In this document: positions 1-8,895 of the stretch, piece after piece
Numbering within the stretch: the stretch's first letter is position 1
Layout of the letters: every line of letters starts with the position of its first letter
Assembly (NCBI GenBank): GCA_022843625.1
Contig: JALHNH010000051.1
Span: forward strand, 1-46,187
Reading direction: 5' to 3'
Length of the DNA stretch: 46,187 nucleotides
From: Bryobacter sp.
GTDB taxonomy: Bacteria > Acidobacteriota > Terriglobia > Bryobacterales > Bryobacteraceae
Notes under the pieces: model-generated
What the model was told of the DNA's origin: nothing
Databases searched by the model: none
The model's input: only the letters and a program-made list of their open reading frames with translations
Program-made: the position numbers and the translations under genes

Positions 1-77
1 ACAACGAGACCCGCTGAGAGCGCTACAATATGGCGGTGGGCTCGTTGCGGATGAGCCTGCGGATAAACAGGAATTCG

Positions 78-617
78 ATGCAGAAGAGCAACACGAAAGC
101 GGCGGCGGCCAAGTCGTCCCCCAAGCCCGCGGCGAGCACCCCGGAACCATCAGCGCAACAGAAATCATTTGACGCTGCGATGCAGGCGTTTCACATGCGC
201 GACTTTGCCAAGGCTACCAAGCTGTTTGAAGCTTCACTTGAGGGCCCGGTCAAAGAGATCGGTTATGCAGCTAAGCAGCATATTTTGATGTGCCAGCAAA
301 GACTTGCTAAATCGAACGTGAAATTTGAATCGGCTGAAGATCTCTACAATTACGGCATCAGCCAAATGAACAAGCGTGATGCTGACGGGGCCCAAGCCAG
401 TTTTGAGAAGGCTCTCAAGCAGGAAGACGCCGACTACATTCACTATGCGCTGGCGCTTGTATTAGGACTGAAGCAGGATATTGTCGGTGCCGCTGAGCAT
501 CTCAAGCGTGCCATCGAAATTTCCCCCCGCAACCGAGTTGCAGCGCACAATGATCCCGATTTTGCTGAACTAATGCAACATGCTCCGATTCGGGAGTTGT
601 TGAGTTCCCTAAATTAA
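78..617 (+). CDS. TPR-containing protein, probably cytosolic
   Basis: A 179-residue protein with an Ala/Lys/Ser-rich, low-complexity N-terminus (about residues 1-35) followed by helical repeats of tetratricopeptide type. The clearest repeat reads YNYGISQMNKRDADGAQASF, followed by EKALKQ, and a second ends in HLKRAIEISPRN. I chose the ATG at 78 because AGGAA lies 4 bp before it; an in-frame ATG at 30 lies directly behind a TACAAT that looks like a -10 box. TPRs mediate protein-protein contacts; no partner can be named. It ends 6 bp before yvcK, so the two are probably co-transcribed. No signal peptide is evident. Function unknown. Confidence 0.8.
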   Translation: MQKSNTKAAAAKSSPKPAASTPEPSAQQKSFDAAMQAFHMRDFAKATKLFEASLEGPVKEIGYAAKQHILMCQQRLAKSNVKFESAEDLYNYGISQMNKRDADGAQASFEKALKQEDADYIHYALALVLGLKQDIVGAAEHLKRAIEISPRNRVAAHNDPDFAELMQHAPIRELLSSLN

Positions 618-623
618 ACTGCG

Positions 624-1640
624 ATGATTGCCCCTCCGCCCGGCTACCGTGATTTTGCCGGGCCACTTCGGGTCGTGTCGATTGGTGGCGGCACTGGGCT
701 ATCGACGCTTTTGGCTGGCCTGAAAGAGTATGCTCGCCAGGGCTTGGTTGATATCTGCGCAATTGTGACCGTGACGGACGATGGCGGGTCTTCGGGCCGT
801 CTTCGCCGTGACTTTGACATTCTTCCCCCGGGAGATATTCGAAACTGCATGGTCGCCTTGAGCGAGCATGAGGCGCTGTTGTCACAGTTGTTTCAATACC
901 GCTTTGATTCCGGTCGCGGGCTCAAAGGGCACAGCTTTGGCAATCTGTTTCTGACGGCACTTACTCACGTCACCGGCGATTTTCCCAGAGCCGTTCGAGT
1001 ATCGAGCGAAGTATTGGCGATCTACGGTCGAATCTATCCTTCTACCAATCAGAACGTCGGTTTGCGGGCAGTGATGCAGGACGGCAGTATAGTTGAAGGC
1101 GAAACCAAAATTAGCCGAAGCAGGAAGCGGATCCAGCGTTTGGAGCTGACCCAGGGGCGTGTAAAGCCCCTACGTGATGCACTCGATGCAATTGCGGGTG
1201 CCGATTTGATTACGATGGGGCCTGGTAGTCTTTATACCAGCGTTATCCCCAATTTGCTGGTACACGGCATCGGCAATTCGATTCGGAAATCCAAGGCCGC
1301 GAAGGCCTACTTTACAAACTTGATGTGGCAGCCGTGGGAAACGATGTCCTACTCTGCGGCAGATCATGTGGAAGCGATTCACCAACATGGTGGTAAGGGC
1401 ACAATCGAACGCGTCATTTTGAATACGACTCCATTGGCTGCCGCACAGCGCAGGCTTTATGCGGCCGGCAAAGTCTATCCAGTAGAGTTGGACACGCCGA
1501 GAATTGCAGAAATGGGCCTCGAAGTGGTCGGTCGGCCCTTGCTTGCCAAGGGCTCCAAGGTACGCCACGATCCAGCTGCCATCGCACGGATCGCAATGGA
1601 ACTTGCGGCAGAATCTCGTGCCCGCCGCAGCAAATCATAA
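624..1640 (+). CDS. yvcK: YvcK/CofD-family gluconeogenesis factor
   Basis: The 338-residue product has the YvcK/CofD fold signatures: the nucleotide-type loop GGGTG at residues 21-25, DDGGSSGRLR at 52-61, and a GHSFGNLFL segment near residue 108 followed by MGPGSLYTSVIPNLL near 195. In Bacillus, YvcK is a UDP-sugar-binding protein needed for growth on gluconeogenic carbon and for normal cell-wall synthesis. Placement directly before glmU, which makes UDP-GlcNAc, fits that role. The gene starts 6 bp after the TPR gene and has no clear Shine-Dalgarno of its own, suggesting translational coupling. Length is normal for the family. Confidence 0.93.
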   Translation: MIAPPPGYRDFAGPLRVVSIGGGTGLSTLLAGLKEYARQGLVDICAIVTVTDDGGSSGRLRRDFDILPPGDIRNCMVALSEHEALLSQLFQYRFDSGRGLKGHSFGNLFLTALTHVTGDFPRAVRVSSEVLAIYGRIYPSTNQNVGLRAVMQDGSIVEGETKISRSRKRIQRLELTQGRVKPLRDALDAIAGADLITMGPGSLYTSVIPNLLVHGIGNSIRKSKAAKAYFTNLMWQPWETMSYSAADHVEAIHQHGGKGTIERVILNTTPLAAAQRRLYAAGKVYPVELDTPRIAEMGLEVVGRPLLAKGSKVRHDPAAIARIAMELAAESRARRSKS

Positions 1641-1650
1641 AGGTGATTAC

Positions 1651-3039
1651 ATGCAAACGATTTCTAAATTAAATTCCATCGTTCTGGCTGCAGGTTTGGG
1701 TACTCGAATGAAGAGCAAAAAAGCCAAAGTGCTGCATGAGGCTGGAGGGCAAGCTCTGGTTGAGCATGTACTGGATGCTGCTGCGATTGTGGTTTCGCCT
1801 GAAAATATGATTGTTGTCGTAGGGCACCAAGCGGACAAAGTACAAAAGCTACTTGCCCCACGAGGGTGTCAGTTCGTCACTCAGATCGAGCAGCGTGGGA
1901 CAGGGCATGCTGTTGAAATCTGTCGCAGCCTGGCTGGCCAGGATGGCCTGACGCTAATTCTCTATGGGGATTGTCCGCTGCTTACGCCTGCGACGATTTC
2001 AAGGCTGGTCGAGACGCAGCGTAACGGATCTTTTGCCGCTACGTTGATCACCACGATGCTGGAACGGCCAACCGGCTATGGTCGAATCATTCGTGCCGAA
2101 GACGGATCAGTTGCTGCGATTGTCGAAGAAAAGGCGGCTAGTCCCGACCAAAAGAAGATTGGGGAAATCAACTCAGGGATCTATTGCGTCGACTCTGCCC
2201 TACTTTGGAAGCATGTTGGCGAGATTACTCCAAACCCGGCCTCCGGCGAAATCTACCTGACAGATCTGGTGGAAATCCTTAGAGGGGCAGGGCATCGTGT
2301 AGCAGCGCTGCTGTTGGATGATCCGAACGAAATTCTAGGAATCAATCAGCGACTCGAATTGGCAGAGGCTGATCGAATCTTGAGAGCCCGCAAGACTCGC
2401 CAATTGATGCTTGATGGCGTAACGATTTTTCAACCTGAAACTGTTGCGATTGATGCCGGAGTAGAGATCGGGCAGGATACCGTTATCGCAGCCTTTACTC
2501 AAATTCTGGGCAAAACCAGAATTGGTGCCGATTGCACAATTGGAGCTGGCTCTGTCATTCGTGACAGCGTGATTGCGGATTCTGTGAGGGTGGGCGAGTA
2601 CTGTTTTGTTGGCACATCGGTTGTTGAATCGGGAGTACAGATCGGCCCTTTCAGCCGCCTTCGACAAGACAACCATGTGGAAGCCGGCGCACATGTTGGG
2701 AACTTCGTTGAACTCAAGAAAACTCGCTTCGGTGCCGGGTCGAAAGCGATGCATCTTGCCTATCTCGGCGATAGCAATATTGGAGCCGGAGTCAATATCG
2801 GAGCAGGCACGATCACGTGCAACTACGACGGGGTAAACAAGCACATGACCGAGATTGGCGAAAACGTTTTTGTTGGCAGCAATTCCACCCTTGTTGCTCC
2901 GCTCAGGATCGACGCTGACAGCTACGTAGCGGCTGGAAGCGTCATTACCCATGCTGTCCCCAGCGATGCGCTGGCGGTGGGTCGCAGCCGTCAGATGAAT
3001 AAGCCTGGTTGGGTAAGTAAGAAGCGGAAGAAGGTCTAG
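1651..3039 (+). CDS. glmU: Bifunctional UDP-GlcNAc pyrophosphorylase / glucosamine-1-phosphate N-acetyltransferase GlmU
   Basis: GlmU (462 aa) makes UDP-N-acetylglucosamine for peptidoglycan in two steps. The N-terminal uridylyltransferase carries LAAGLGTRM at residues 12-20 and a YGDCPLLTP metal/substrate motif near 107. The C-terminal half is a left-handed beta-helix of hexapeptide repeats (IGAGVNIGAGT region) with the conserved CNYDGVNKH acetyltransferase segment. The ATG at 1651 follows an AGGTGAT ribosome site 3-9 bp upstream; the reading frame stays open upstream to 1504 but that part overlaps yvcK and is not conserved. The last 4 bp overlap the 3' end of convergent truB. Confidence 0.96.
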   Translation: MQTISKLNSIVLAAGLGTRMKSKKAKVLHEAGGQALVEHVLDAAAIVVSPENMIVVVGHQADKVQKLLAPRGCQFVTQIEQRGTGHAVEICRSLAGQDGLTLILYGDCPLLTPATISRLVETQRNGSFAATLITTMLERPTGYGRIIRAEDGSVAAIVEEKAASPDQKKIGEINSGIYCVDSALLWKHVGEITPNPASGEIYLTDLVEILRGAGHRVAALLLDDPNEILGINQRLELAEADRILRARKTRQLMLDGVTIFQPETVAIDAGVEIGQDTVIAAFTQILGKTRIGADCTIGAGSVIRDSVIADSVRVGEYCFVGTSVVESGVQIGPFSRLRQDNHVEAGAHVGNFVELKKTRFGAGSKAMHLAYLGDSNIGAGVNIGAGTITCNYDGVNKHMTEIGENVFVGSNSTLVAPLRIDADSYVAAGSVITHAVPSDALAVGRSRQMNKPGWVSKKRKKV

Positions 3040-3980
3040 AGTACCAGAATCGGGTGGTAGAGATTGGGTAGTTTCTGTTCTCCAATTGCCACTAAGTCTC
3101 CGGTCTGGCTCATTGCCTTTACCAGTCGAGCAGCTGGCGAGATGCGAAACGGTGAAGTCCTGAAGTCTCTTCCTTGGCGGATCTGGGACTCGGTCAGTAA
3201 ATCTACAGTTTCGGCAGGAAATGTGGGAAGCAGTCGTTCTCCCTTCAGCAGAGCATCTTCGAATCGACCCAGTTGAGCAAGTTCTTCGACTTGTTCAATT
3301 GTTCTCGCGTCCGCAATCGCAAACTCGCCGCTCAGAGTTCTGCGCAACTCCTGGACGAAAGCGCCACAGCCCATGGCAAGCCCCAACTCATGCGCGATCG
3401 ATCTCACGTAAGTACCAGAAGTACATTCCAGGTGCACTTCTATGTCGGCTCCCTCAATCCTGATGAGATCCAGGCGGAAAACCTCAATATCAACAGGATT
3501 CAATTCAACCGGCTTCTGTTGGCGAACCAGCTTGTAGGCAGGGACGCCATTTATCTTTTTGGCGGAGACCGGGGGGGGCATCTGCGACAACGGGCCGCGA
3601 AACGCGCCAAGCAAACGCTCAACTTCGTCTGCCGTTAACTCGACCTGCTTTTCATCTGATGTTCTTAGTCCATCACGATCATAGGAATCGGTAGAATGTC
3701 CGAAGCGGATGGTGGCCGAGTATCCTTTACGGTCTTTCGTATAAAACTGGGCCAAGCGTGTGGCGCGGCCGACGACGAGAGGAAGTACCCCCGTCGCTAG
3801 TGGATCGAGCGTGCCCAGGTGTCCAATTTTTTTTGTGCCGGCAATCCGGCGCATCTTGTTTACTGCATCATGTGAAGTCCAGCCCGGCGGCTTGTCCAGC
3901 ACGAGTACTCCGCATAATGCTTCAGTTTGTGTTTGCAATCTATTTCTATTGTCCCTTGGCGGCTCGGTCCGCGCTACCAT
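3036..3980 (-). CDS. truB: tRNA pseudouridine(55) synthase TruB
   Basis: TruB converts U55 in the T-loop of tRNAs to pseudouridine. The protein (314 aa from the chosen start) has the LDKPPGWTSHD motif near its N-terminus and GHLGTLDPLATGVLPL, which contains the catalytic Asp. The C-terminal half matches the family's substrate-binding region (GTYVRSIAHELG). The frame is open to 4055, but the ATG at 3980 places the start about 20 residues before LDKP, as usual, and 9 bp from the divergent gene at 3990. Two 8-base homopolymer tracts lie inside the gene: A8 at 3827-3834 and C8 at 3571-3578 on the coding strand. Confidence 0.94.
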   Translation of the reverse strand: MVARTEPPRDNRNRLQTQTEALCGVLVLDKPPGWTSHDAVNKMRRIAGTKKIGHLGTLDPLATGVLPLVVGRATRLAQFYTKDRKGYSATIRFGHSTDSYDRDGLRTSDEKQVELTADEVERLLGAFRGPLSQMPPPVSAKKINGVPAYKLVRQQKPVELNPVDIEVFRLDLIRIEGADIEVHLECTSGTYVRSIAHELGLAMGCGAFVQELRRTLSGEFAIADARTIEQVEELAQLGRFEDALLKGERLLPTFPAETVDLLTESQIRQGRDFRTSPFRISPAARLVKAMSQTGDLVAIGEQKLPNLYHPILVL

Positions 3981-3989
3981 CGAGTTTGG

Positions 3990-4574
3990 ATGGCAGACCG
4001 TCTTTATTTGTCCCTCTGGCTTGAGAATCACTCGACACTTGGAATGCATCGACATTTCTCGTCGGCACTTCGAAGCTTCCCATTTTCTACACAGTCCTCT
4101 GAGGTTTACTTGCGTGTTTCAGCTGTTGATCCGACTGAACCTGCACTGCTTGAGCAGGTCTTCAAATTGCCGGATCAACTTGAGGATGTATTCGACGCCA
4201 TGGAGAAATGGCGCTCCTCGGATGTCTCCTTCGAGGTTGAAGGGTTCTGGGATCTCTGGCAGGAATTGCCCGAAGGCTGGCAACTCAAGCCTGCCCGGGT
4301 TCAATTGTTTTTCTATGGCCCTGATTTTCCGAGCGAGTTTGGAGAATCTATCCGTGCAGAATTGGGGATTGAGTCCTTTTTCCTGCCCGGGTCGCTAGAC
4401 ACCACGAAGGATCTACACTTTTATCAATCCAACCTGAAGAGCTTGCTGCGGCTAAACGGAGACTGGTCGGCAAAACTGAGATTAAAGCAACGGAAGCTGT
4501 GGAGTGACTCAAGTGAAGATTTGAGCCATCGGTTGCAGTGGATTGCGCAAGCAGTCTCAACCGCCAGGCAGTAA
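3990..4574 (+). CDS. Conserved protein of unknown function
   Basis: A soluble, acidic 194-residue protein rich in Trp, Leu and Ser, with no signal peptide or membrane segment and no family I recognise. Visible features are EVEGFWDLWQELPEGWQL near residues 72-90 and a basic patch RLKQRKLW close to the C-terminus. The start at 3990 is chosen because it sits just 9 bp from the divergent truB start; an earlier ATG at 3927 would run inside truB, and a later ATG exists at 4044. Promoters for both genes must lie within the opposite gene. It could be a lineage-specific regulator or binding protein, but nothing in the sequence says which. Confidence 0.72.
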   Translation: MADRLYLSLWLENHSTLGMHRHFSSALRSFPFSTQSSEVYLRVSAVDPTEPALLEQVFKLPDQLEDVFDAMEKWRSSDVSFEVEGFWDLWQELPEGWQLKPARVQLFFYGPDFPSEFGESIRAELGIESFFLPGSLDTTKDLHFYQSNLKSLLRLNGDWSAKLRLKQRKLWSDSSEDLSHRLQWIAQAVSTARQ

Positions 4575-4584
4575 ACTGCTTCGT

Positions 4585-5937
4585 CTAACGGATCGATACG
4601 GGAATTTCTTGAGGGCTCCAGGTGAAGCCAGCAGCAACCTGATACGAATTCCTTCTGAAGCCATTGGTTGTAGTGCCAAGGAATCTGCGATTTCCTGCTG
4701 TAAGAGTAAAGAAAATCTGGCTTTTCAGCCTTCTACTGGCGTTTACTGAGGACTGAATTGATGCAAAGGTTTGGTTTGCCCCAATGAGGCTTGCCATCTT
4801 AATGTATCCAACATTGGCCCCCAATCCCCAATCTCGAATACCGGAGTAGGTATAGTTTGCTCCTGCAAAAGTCGACCTTGCCGTATTTATGATGCCGTTT
4901 CCGGGCGTTGCCGCAATACCGCCGTTGAACCCAAAGCTGTGAAGACGATTCACCTGGTATGATAGCGACAACTGAGCAGTGGGCATGATCGAAACACTGT
5001 AGAAGACCTCTTGCACCGAAGATACACCGATCAGAGCGGCGATCACCGGGTCAACTGCAGTACGAGTCAGGCCTAGCGACTCGAGCCGGAAAAATCCTCC
5101 TTGCAAGCTCATCTGCGCCCGTTTTCCCAGTTGGACAGAATATCCCCCGAAGGCTCCGTTCCCATAAGTATCGCCAAAATTCCGAGTGAAATTGTACATC
5201 ATAAATTGATGGCCTGCAGAGATGGTTTGTCTTCGGCTCACTCGATAAGAAACCATGGCATTCGTTGTAGATCCATTTACGCCAAATAATACTCCTCCAG
5301 TTCTTCGGGTGATGAAGCCAGTGCCCGAGATGGAAAAATTCAACCTTGCTGACTTTTGGTATGAATAGTCGAGGTTGCCGCTTCCAAAATAGACACGGTT
5401 ATCAAATACTTCACCATTTGGGCCGAAAATAGACCCTAACGTAGGATCAATCGATGCGCCGGCAAACGAATTCCCAAATGCCCGGTTTGTTGTCATTGCA
5501 GATGCAAAGAACGAAAGTGTAGATCGCTTGGTCAACTGTCGGTTCGTAAAGAGTCCAAGCGTCTGGTCTGTGCCATTGAAGGCGGGTTGAGAAGGGTAAT
5601 TCCTGTAGTGGCCGGAATAATTGATCCCAACCGACCCGCGCCGCAATCTCTTGCTTCCAAAAACACCCGCAAACCCATCGACTCCCGCAGCAATTGTATT
5701 GTTGATTTTCCCATCGGAATCCAGTGCAAACCCAGTCAAGCCACTATCGTATGTTGCTGTGACACCACCAAAAAAGCGAATCCCCATGTCTGAGCCGCCG
5801 CGCTTCCCAGTGCCAGAACCTAAACCACTGCCAAGCACTGCCGGACCACCGAAGCCACCCATGCCGCCTCCAGCACCCATTTGCGAATACAGCGGGATAA
5901 TTGCTGCAAGCGATAGTAGTAAAACCTTTTGTTTCAT
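4585..5937 (-). CDS. Exported outer-membrane beta-barrel-like protein
   Basis: A 450-residue protein with a typical Sec signal peptide (MKQKVLLLSLAAIIPLYSQ) followed by a Gly-rich linker (MGAGGGMGGFGG, then GSGLGSGTGKRGGSD) and then alternating hydrophobic/polar strands with many Gly, Ser, Asn and Tyr residues up to the C-terminus. This pattern fits an outer-membrane beta-barrel or surface-exposed strand-rich protein. No enzyme motif is visible. The start at 5937 is supported by AGGAA 6 bp upstream. The gene faces away from the acylphosphatase gene, and the 168 bp between them must carry promoters for both. It is not in an operon with neighbours of known role. Confidence 0.75.
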   Translation of the reverse strand: MKQKVLLLSLAAIIPLYSQMGAGGGMGGFGGPAVLGSGLGSGTGKRGGSDMGIRFFGGVTATYDSGLTGFALDSDGKINNTIAAGVDGFAGVFGSKRLRRGSVGINYSGHYRNYPSQPAFNGTDQTLGLFTNRQLTKRSTLSFFASAMTTNRAFGNSFAGASIDPTLGSIFGPNGEVFDNRVYFGSGNLDYSYQKSARLNFSISGTGFITRRTGGVLFGVNGSTTNAMVSYRVSRRQTISAGHQFMMYNFTRNFGDTYGNGAFGGYSVQLGKRAQMSLQGGFFRLESLGLTRTAVDPVIAALIGVSSVQEVFYSVSIMPTAQLSLSYQVNRLHSFGFNGGIAATPGNGIINTARSTFAGANYTYSGIRDWGLGANVGYIKMASLIGANQTFASIQSSVNASRRLKSQIFFTLTAGNRRFLGTTTNGFRRNSYQVAAGFTWSPQEIPVSIR

Positions 5938-6105
5938 TGCATTTCCTATTTCGGCGAGTCCCGATGATGAACGCTCACCTTGCAAGTTTGACTGCTGGCA
6001 AAGTGCAAGTCAAGCTTTACAGGCCCGGCCTGATGTGACGGGATCCGGATATTCACCTATTAATTTCGGCCGTTTGCCGACCTCACTTTATGATCGCCCC
6101 GATCA
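5938..6105. promoter_or_regulatory. Divergent intergenic region with a possible minus-strand promoter
   Basis: This 168-bp gap separates the leftward beta-barrel gene from the rightward housekeeping run. On the minus strand a TTGACT lies upstream of the beta-barrel start, with only a weak CAAACT at 17-bp spacing as a -10 candidate. No tRNA fold, riboswitch or strong hairpin is visible. The promoter assignment is weak; that both divergent genes need promoters here is inferred from the layout. Confidence 0.3.
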
Positions 6106-6396
6106 ATGACGCCGATTTATCATGTTGAGATGACCGCGCGAAAATGGCAGGTGTCGGGTCGAGTTCAAGGGGTTGGTTTCCGCAACTACATACAGAAGCA
6201 TGCTCGCAAGCTGGGGCTTACCGGATACGCGAAGAACTTGGCCGACGGAGATGTTGAGGTGCATGCGGTTGGAAAAGAGCCGCAACTGGATGCTCTTTCT
6301 GGCTACGTCCGTCGAGGGCCCATGCTGGCTGAAGTTCGAACAATTGATGAGCGGTTGGCAGAGATCGTTCGCTACGATGGTTTTCAGATCCGATGA
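6106..6396 (+). CDS. acyP: Acylphosphatase
   Basis: A 96-residue protein of normal acylphosphatase length that hydrolyses acyl-phosphates such as acetyl- or carbamoyl-phosphate. The active-site signature GRVQGVGFR supplies the phosphate-binding loop and the catalytic Arg; the second signature GYAKNLADGDVEV supplies the catalytic Asn. The start may be the ATG at 6106 or the one at 6130, which would trim eight residues; both keep the domain intact. The stop overlaps the ATG of apt by 4 bp (ATGA), so translation of the pair is likely coupled. Confidence 0.92.
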   Translation: MTPIYHVEMTARKWQVSGRVQGVGFRNYIQKHARKLGLTGYAKNLADGDVEVHAVGKEPQLDALSGYVRRGPMLAEVRTIDERLAEIVRYDGFQIR

Positions 6397-6908
6397 ACGA
6401 CCTTAAAGAATTGATCCGGGAAGTATCTGACTTCCCCAAGCCGGGAATTAACTTCTACGACATCACTACGCTCTTGAAAAACCCAACTGGACTCAAGCGT
6501 ACTCTTGACGCGCTCAAAGAGCGCTATAAAGGCGCGCAGATCGACACGGTAGTCGGTATAGAGGCGCGGGGTTTCTTCTTCGCACCCGCAGTTGCGTACT
6601 CTCTAGGTGCCGGTTTCGTGCCAGTGCGCAAGCCGGGCAAGCTTCCCTACAAAACGCGCCAGATGGAATATGCCCTCGAATACGGCACAGACAAGCTTGA
6701 GATTCACGAAGACGCGATTGAGCCCGGACAGCGTGTACTGATTGTCGACGACGTTCTTGCCACTGGTGGAACAGCAAAAGCCGTTGCTGACCTGGTAGAT
6801 CAGTCCGGCGGCAAATTGGCCGGTCTCAGTTTTGTCATCGAACTCGACTTCCTCAAAGGCCGCGATCGTCTTGTCGGGCAGGACATTTTCAGCCTCTTGC
6901 ACTACTAA
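6393..6908 (+). CDS. apt: Adenine phosphoribosyltransferase
   Basis: Apt (171 aa) salvages adenine by transferring it to PRPP, giving AMP. The PRPP-binding motif VLIVDDVLATGGTAKA is present near residues 114-129, and the flexible-loop and substrate segments (GIEARGFFFAP, RKPGKLPYKT) match the family. It begins inside the acylphosphatase stop (ATGA) and its stop shares one base with the ispE start. Its PRPP substrate is made by prs two genes downstream, so the cluster puts supplier and consumer in one transcript, though the ispE gene separates them. Confidence 0.95.
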   Translation: MNDLKELIREVSDFPKPGINFYDITTLLKNPTGLKRTLDALKERYKGAQIDTVVGIEARGFFFAPAVAYSLGAGFVPVRKPGKLPYKTRQMEYALEYGTDKLEIHEDAIEPGQRVLIVDDVLATGGTAKAVADLVDQSGGKLAGLSFVIELDFLKGRDRLVGQDIFSLLHY

Positions 6909-7888
6909 TGCCGACAATTCTGGCCTTTGCCAAGATCAATCTTGGGCTGAAAGTGCTCTACAAGCGTCCGGATCAGTTTCACGAAATCGTGACGCTATTT
7001 CAAACCATATCTCTCGCCGACGAGATCGAAATAGAGGCTGTTCACTCTGGAGCCACTTCGATAGAAACCACGAGTGATGTTGAGATTCCGGGCGACAATC
7101 TTGCCACGAAGGCCGCCCGAAACTGGTTGGACGCAGTGGGGATTTCGGCTCGTATCCGGATTCACATCACCAAGCGCATTCCTATGGGCGGTGGCCTCGG
7201 TGGAGGATCGACCGACGCCGCAGCGATTTTGCTGGCTCTGCCAGCTTTGCTCGGGGTTGAGACGAGATTCGATCTGTTGGCCCCCTTGGCGGCAAAACTC
7301 GGATCAGACCTCCCATTCTTTCTAATCGGGGGCACTGCCGCAGCATCCGGTCGAGGAGAAATTCTGACTGAAGTTCCCGACTTAGCGGAAATTCACGGTG
7401 TTCTGATTGCGCCGGGACTTCACATCTCTACCCCAGACGCTTACCGCCGACTCAACCGTCCCTTAGCGGCAGAATTGACACCGGGCCGGCAAGTCGAGAT
7501 AATAGAAAGGTTTCGCGCTCTCGTGCGTAGTTTGCATGAGAATCACCCGCCCGCAGTTTGGGCTAGTGGTTGCGAAAACGACTTTGAGCCCGTAGCGTTC
7601 GAACAGCACCCTGCTCTTGATTCCTTTTTAGAGCGAATCAAGGCCACGGGAGCCCGCCCGGCAAATATGTCAGGAAGTGGTTCCTCACTGTTTGGACTTT
7701 ACGAGACCGCTGAAGCTGCTGCCGCAGCGGAAGCACAGCTTAGAGTTGAACTATCGGGGCACGCGACGGCTATTCGTGTAGAAAAATTCCACACCATCAG
7801 CCGCCGCCAATACAAGCGTGCCTGGCATACAGCTTTATCATCCTTTACGGATGGCGCTAGTTGGCCGCCCCGGTCCCTGATTGTGTGA
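6908..7888 (+). CDS. ispE: 4-diphosphocytidyl-2-C-methyl-D-erythritol kinase IspE
   Basis: IspE (326 aa) is the GHMP-family kinase of the MEP isoprenoid pathway, phosphorylating CDP-methylerythritol at the 2-position. The N-terminal FAKINLGL gives the conserved Lys, and the ATP loop IPMGGGLGGGSTDAAA is near residues 95-110; the C-terminal GSGSSLF motif is near 256-262. The protein is longer than usual (around 290 aa) because of a C-terminal tail after SRRQYKRAW that looks non-conserved and may simply reflect a lost upstream stop. It overlaps apt by one base and ends 29 bp before prs. Confidence 0.95.
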   Translation: MPTILAFAKINLGLKVLYKRPDQFHEIVTLFQTISLADEIEIEAVHSGATSIETTSDVEIPGDNLATKAARNWLDAVGISARIRIHITKRIPMGGGLGGGSTDAAAILLALPALLGVETRFDLLAPLAAKLGSDLPFFLIGGTAAASGRGEILTEVPDLAEIHGVLIAPGLHISTPDAYRRLNRPLAAELTPGRQVEIIERFRALVRSLHENHPPAVWASGCENDFEPVAFEQHPALDSFLERIKATGARPANMSGSGSSLFGLYETAEAAAAAEAQLRVELSGHATAIRVEKFHTISRRQYKRAWHTALSSFTDGASWPPRSLIV

Positions 7889-7917
7889 ACGGAAGAAGCG
7901 ACAAAGAACTCAGCGCC

Positions 7918-8865
7918 ATGCGATTTGACCGCATCAAAATTTTAACCGGCAACGCGAACCCCGCACTCGCGCAGGAAATCTGTGCCCACCTCGACGTCGA
8001 AGTTGCTCGTACTTCTGTAAAAACTTTTGCTGATGGCGAAACCTGGATTCAGGTTCACGAAAATGTAAGAGGCTCAGACGTTTTTGTTATCCAGCCTACT
8101 TCCTCGCCCGTAAACCATCACCTGATGGAGTTGCTCCTAATCATCGATGCACTCAAGCGCGCCTCGGCCGATCGAATTACTGCCGTATTCCCCTACTTTG
8201 GCTATGCCCGCCAAGACCGTAAAGACCAGCCTCGCGTCCCTATCTCAGCCCGACTTGTTGCCAACCTCATTGAGCGCGCGGGCGCAGATCGTGTTTTGGC
8301 TCTCGATCTTCATGCTGCCCAAATTCAAGGCTTCTTTGATATCCAGGTCGACCATCTCTTTGTTACTCCAGTCATGTTGGACTACTTCAAGGATTTCCCG
8401 ATCGATAACTTGACCGTCGTTTCCCCCGACGCCGGCGGCGTAGAACGAGCCCGCGCTTTTGCCAAGCGCCTGCAAGCCCCTCTCGCCATCATTGATAAAC
8501 GTCGCGACCAGCCCAACGTAGCCGAGGTGATGAACATCATCGGAGACGTCGAGGGTCGCAATTGTCTGCTGGTTGACGATTTGATCGACACAGCAGGCAC
8601 TCTTGTGAAGGCTGCCGAGGCGCTGTCGCGTCGCGGTGCTTCCTCCGTTCAGGCCTGTGCAACTCATGGAGTCCTTAGTGGCCCCGCAGTGCAACGGATT
8701 ACGGAATCCCCGTATCTAAAACAGGTCGCCATTACCAACAGCATTCCCCTGAGTCCGGAGGCTGCGCGGTGCGACAAGATCCGCGTTCTCTCCGTGGCCA
8801 AGCTCCTAGCCCGGGCCATTGACTCCATCCATGGCGAAACATCCATCAGCGTACTTTTCGAGTAA
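7918..8865 (+). CDS. prs: Ribose-phosphate pyrophosphokinase (PRPP synthetase)
   Basis: Prs (315 aa) makes PRPP from ribose-5-phosphate and ATP for nucleotide, His and Trp synthesis. Conserved features are the PYFGYARQDRK loop, ALDLHAAQIQGFF at about residues 126-138, and the PRPP motif LLVDDLIDTAGTL near 216-228. I chose the ATG at 7918 since MRFDRIKILTGNANPALA aligns with the usual N-terminus; a TTG 57 bp upstream is in frame but lies inside ispE. The order ispE-prs-rplY-pth is a common bacterial arrangement. Confidence 0.96.
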   Translation: MRFDRIKILTGNANPALAQEICAHLDVEVARTSVKTFADGETWIQVHENVRGSDVFVIQPTSSPVNHHLMELLLIIDALKRASADRITAVFPYFGYARQDRKDQPRVPISARLVANLIERAGADRVLALDLHAAQIQGFFDIQVDHLFVTPVMLDYFKDFPIDNLTVVSPDAGGVERARAFAKRLQAPLAIIDKRRDQPNVAEVMNIIGDVEGRNCLLVDDLIDTAGTLVKAAEALSRRGASSVQACATHGVLSGPAVQRITESPYLKQVAITNSIPLSPEAARCDKIRVLSVAKLLARAIDSIHGETSISVLFE

Positions 8866-8895
8866 GCGACAGAAAGACCAGTAGAGGCAGATTTT

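Noticed and set aside
1504..1650. Upstream in-frame extension of glmU
   Set aside because: It lies inside yvcK, is not like GlmU, and a good ribosome site precedes the ATG at 1651.
5938..6105. tRNA or riboswitch in the 168-bp gap
   Set aside because: No cloverleaf, CCA end or paired stems of tRNA type and no recognised riboswitch core could be traced by eye.
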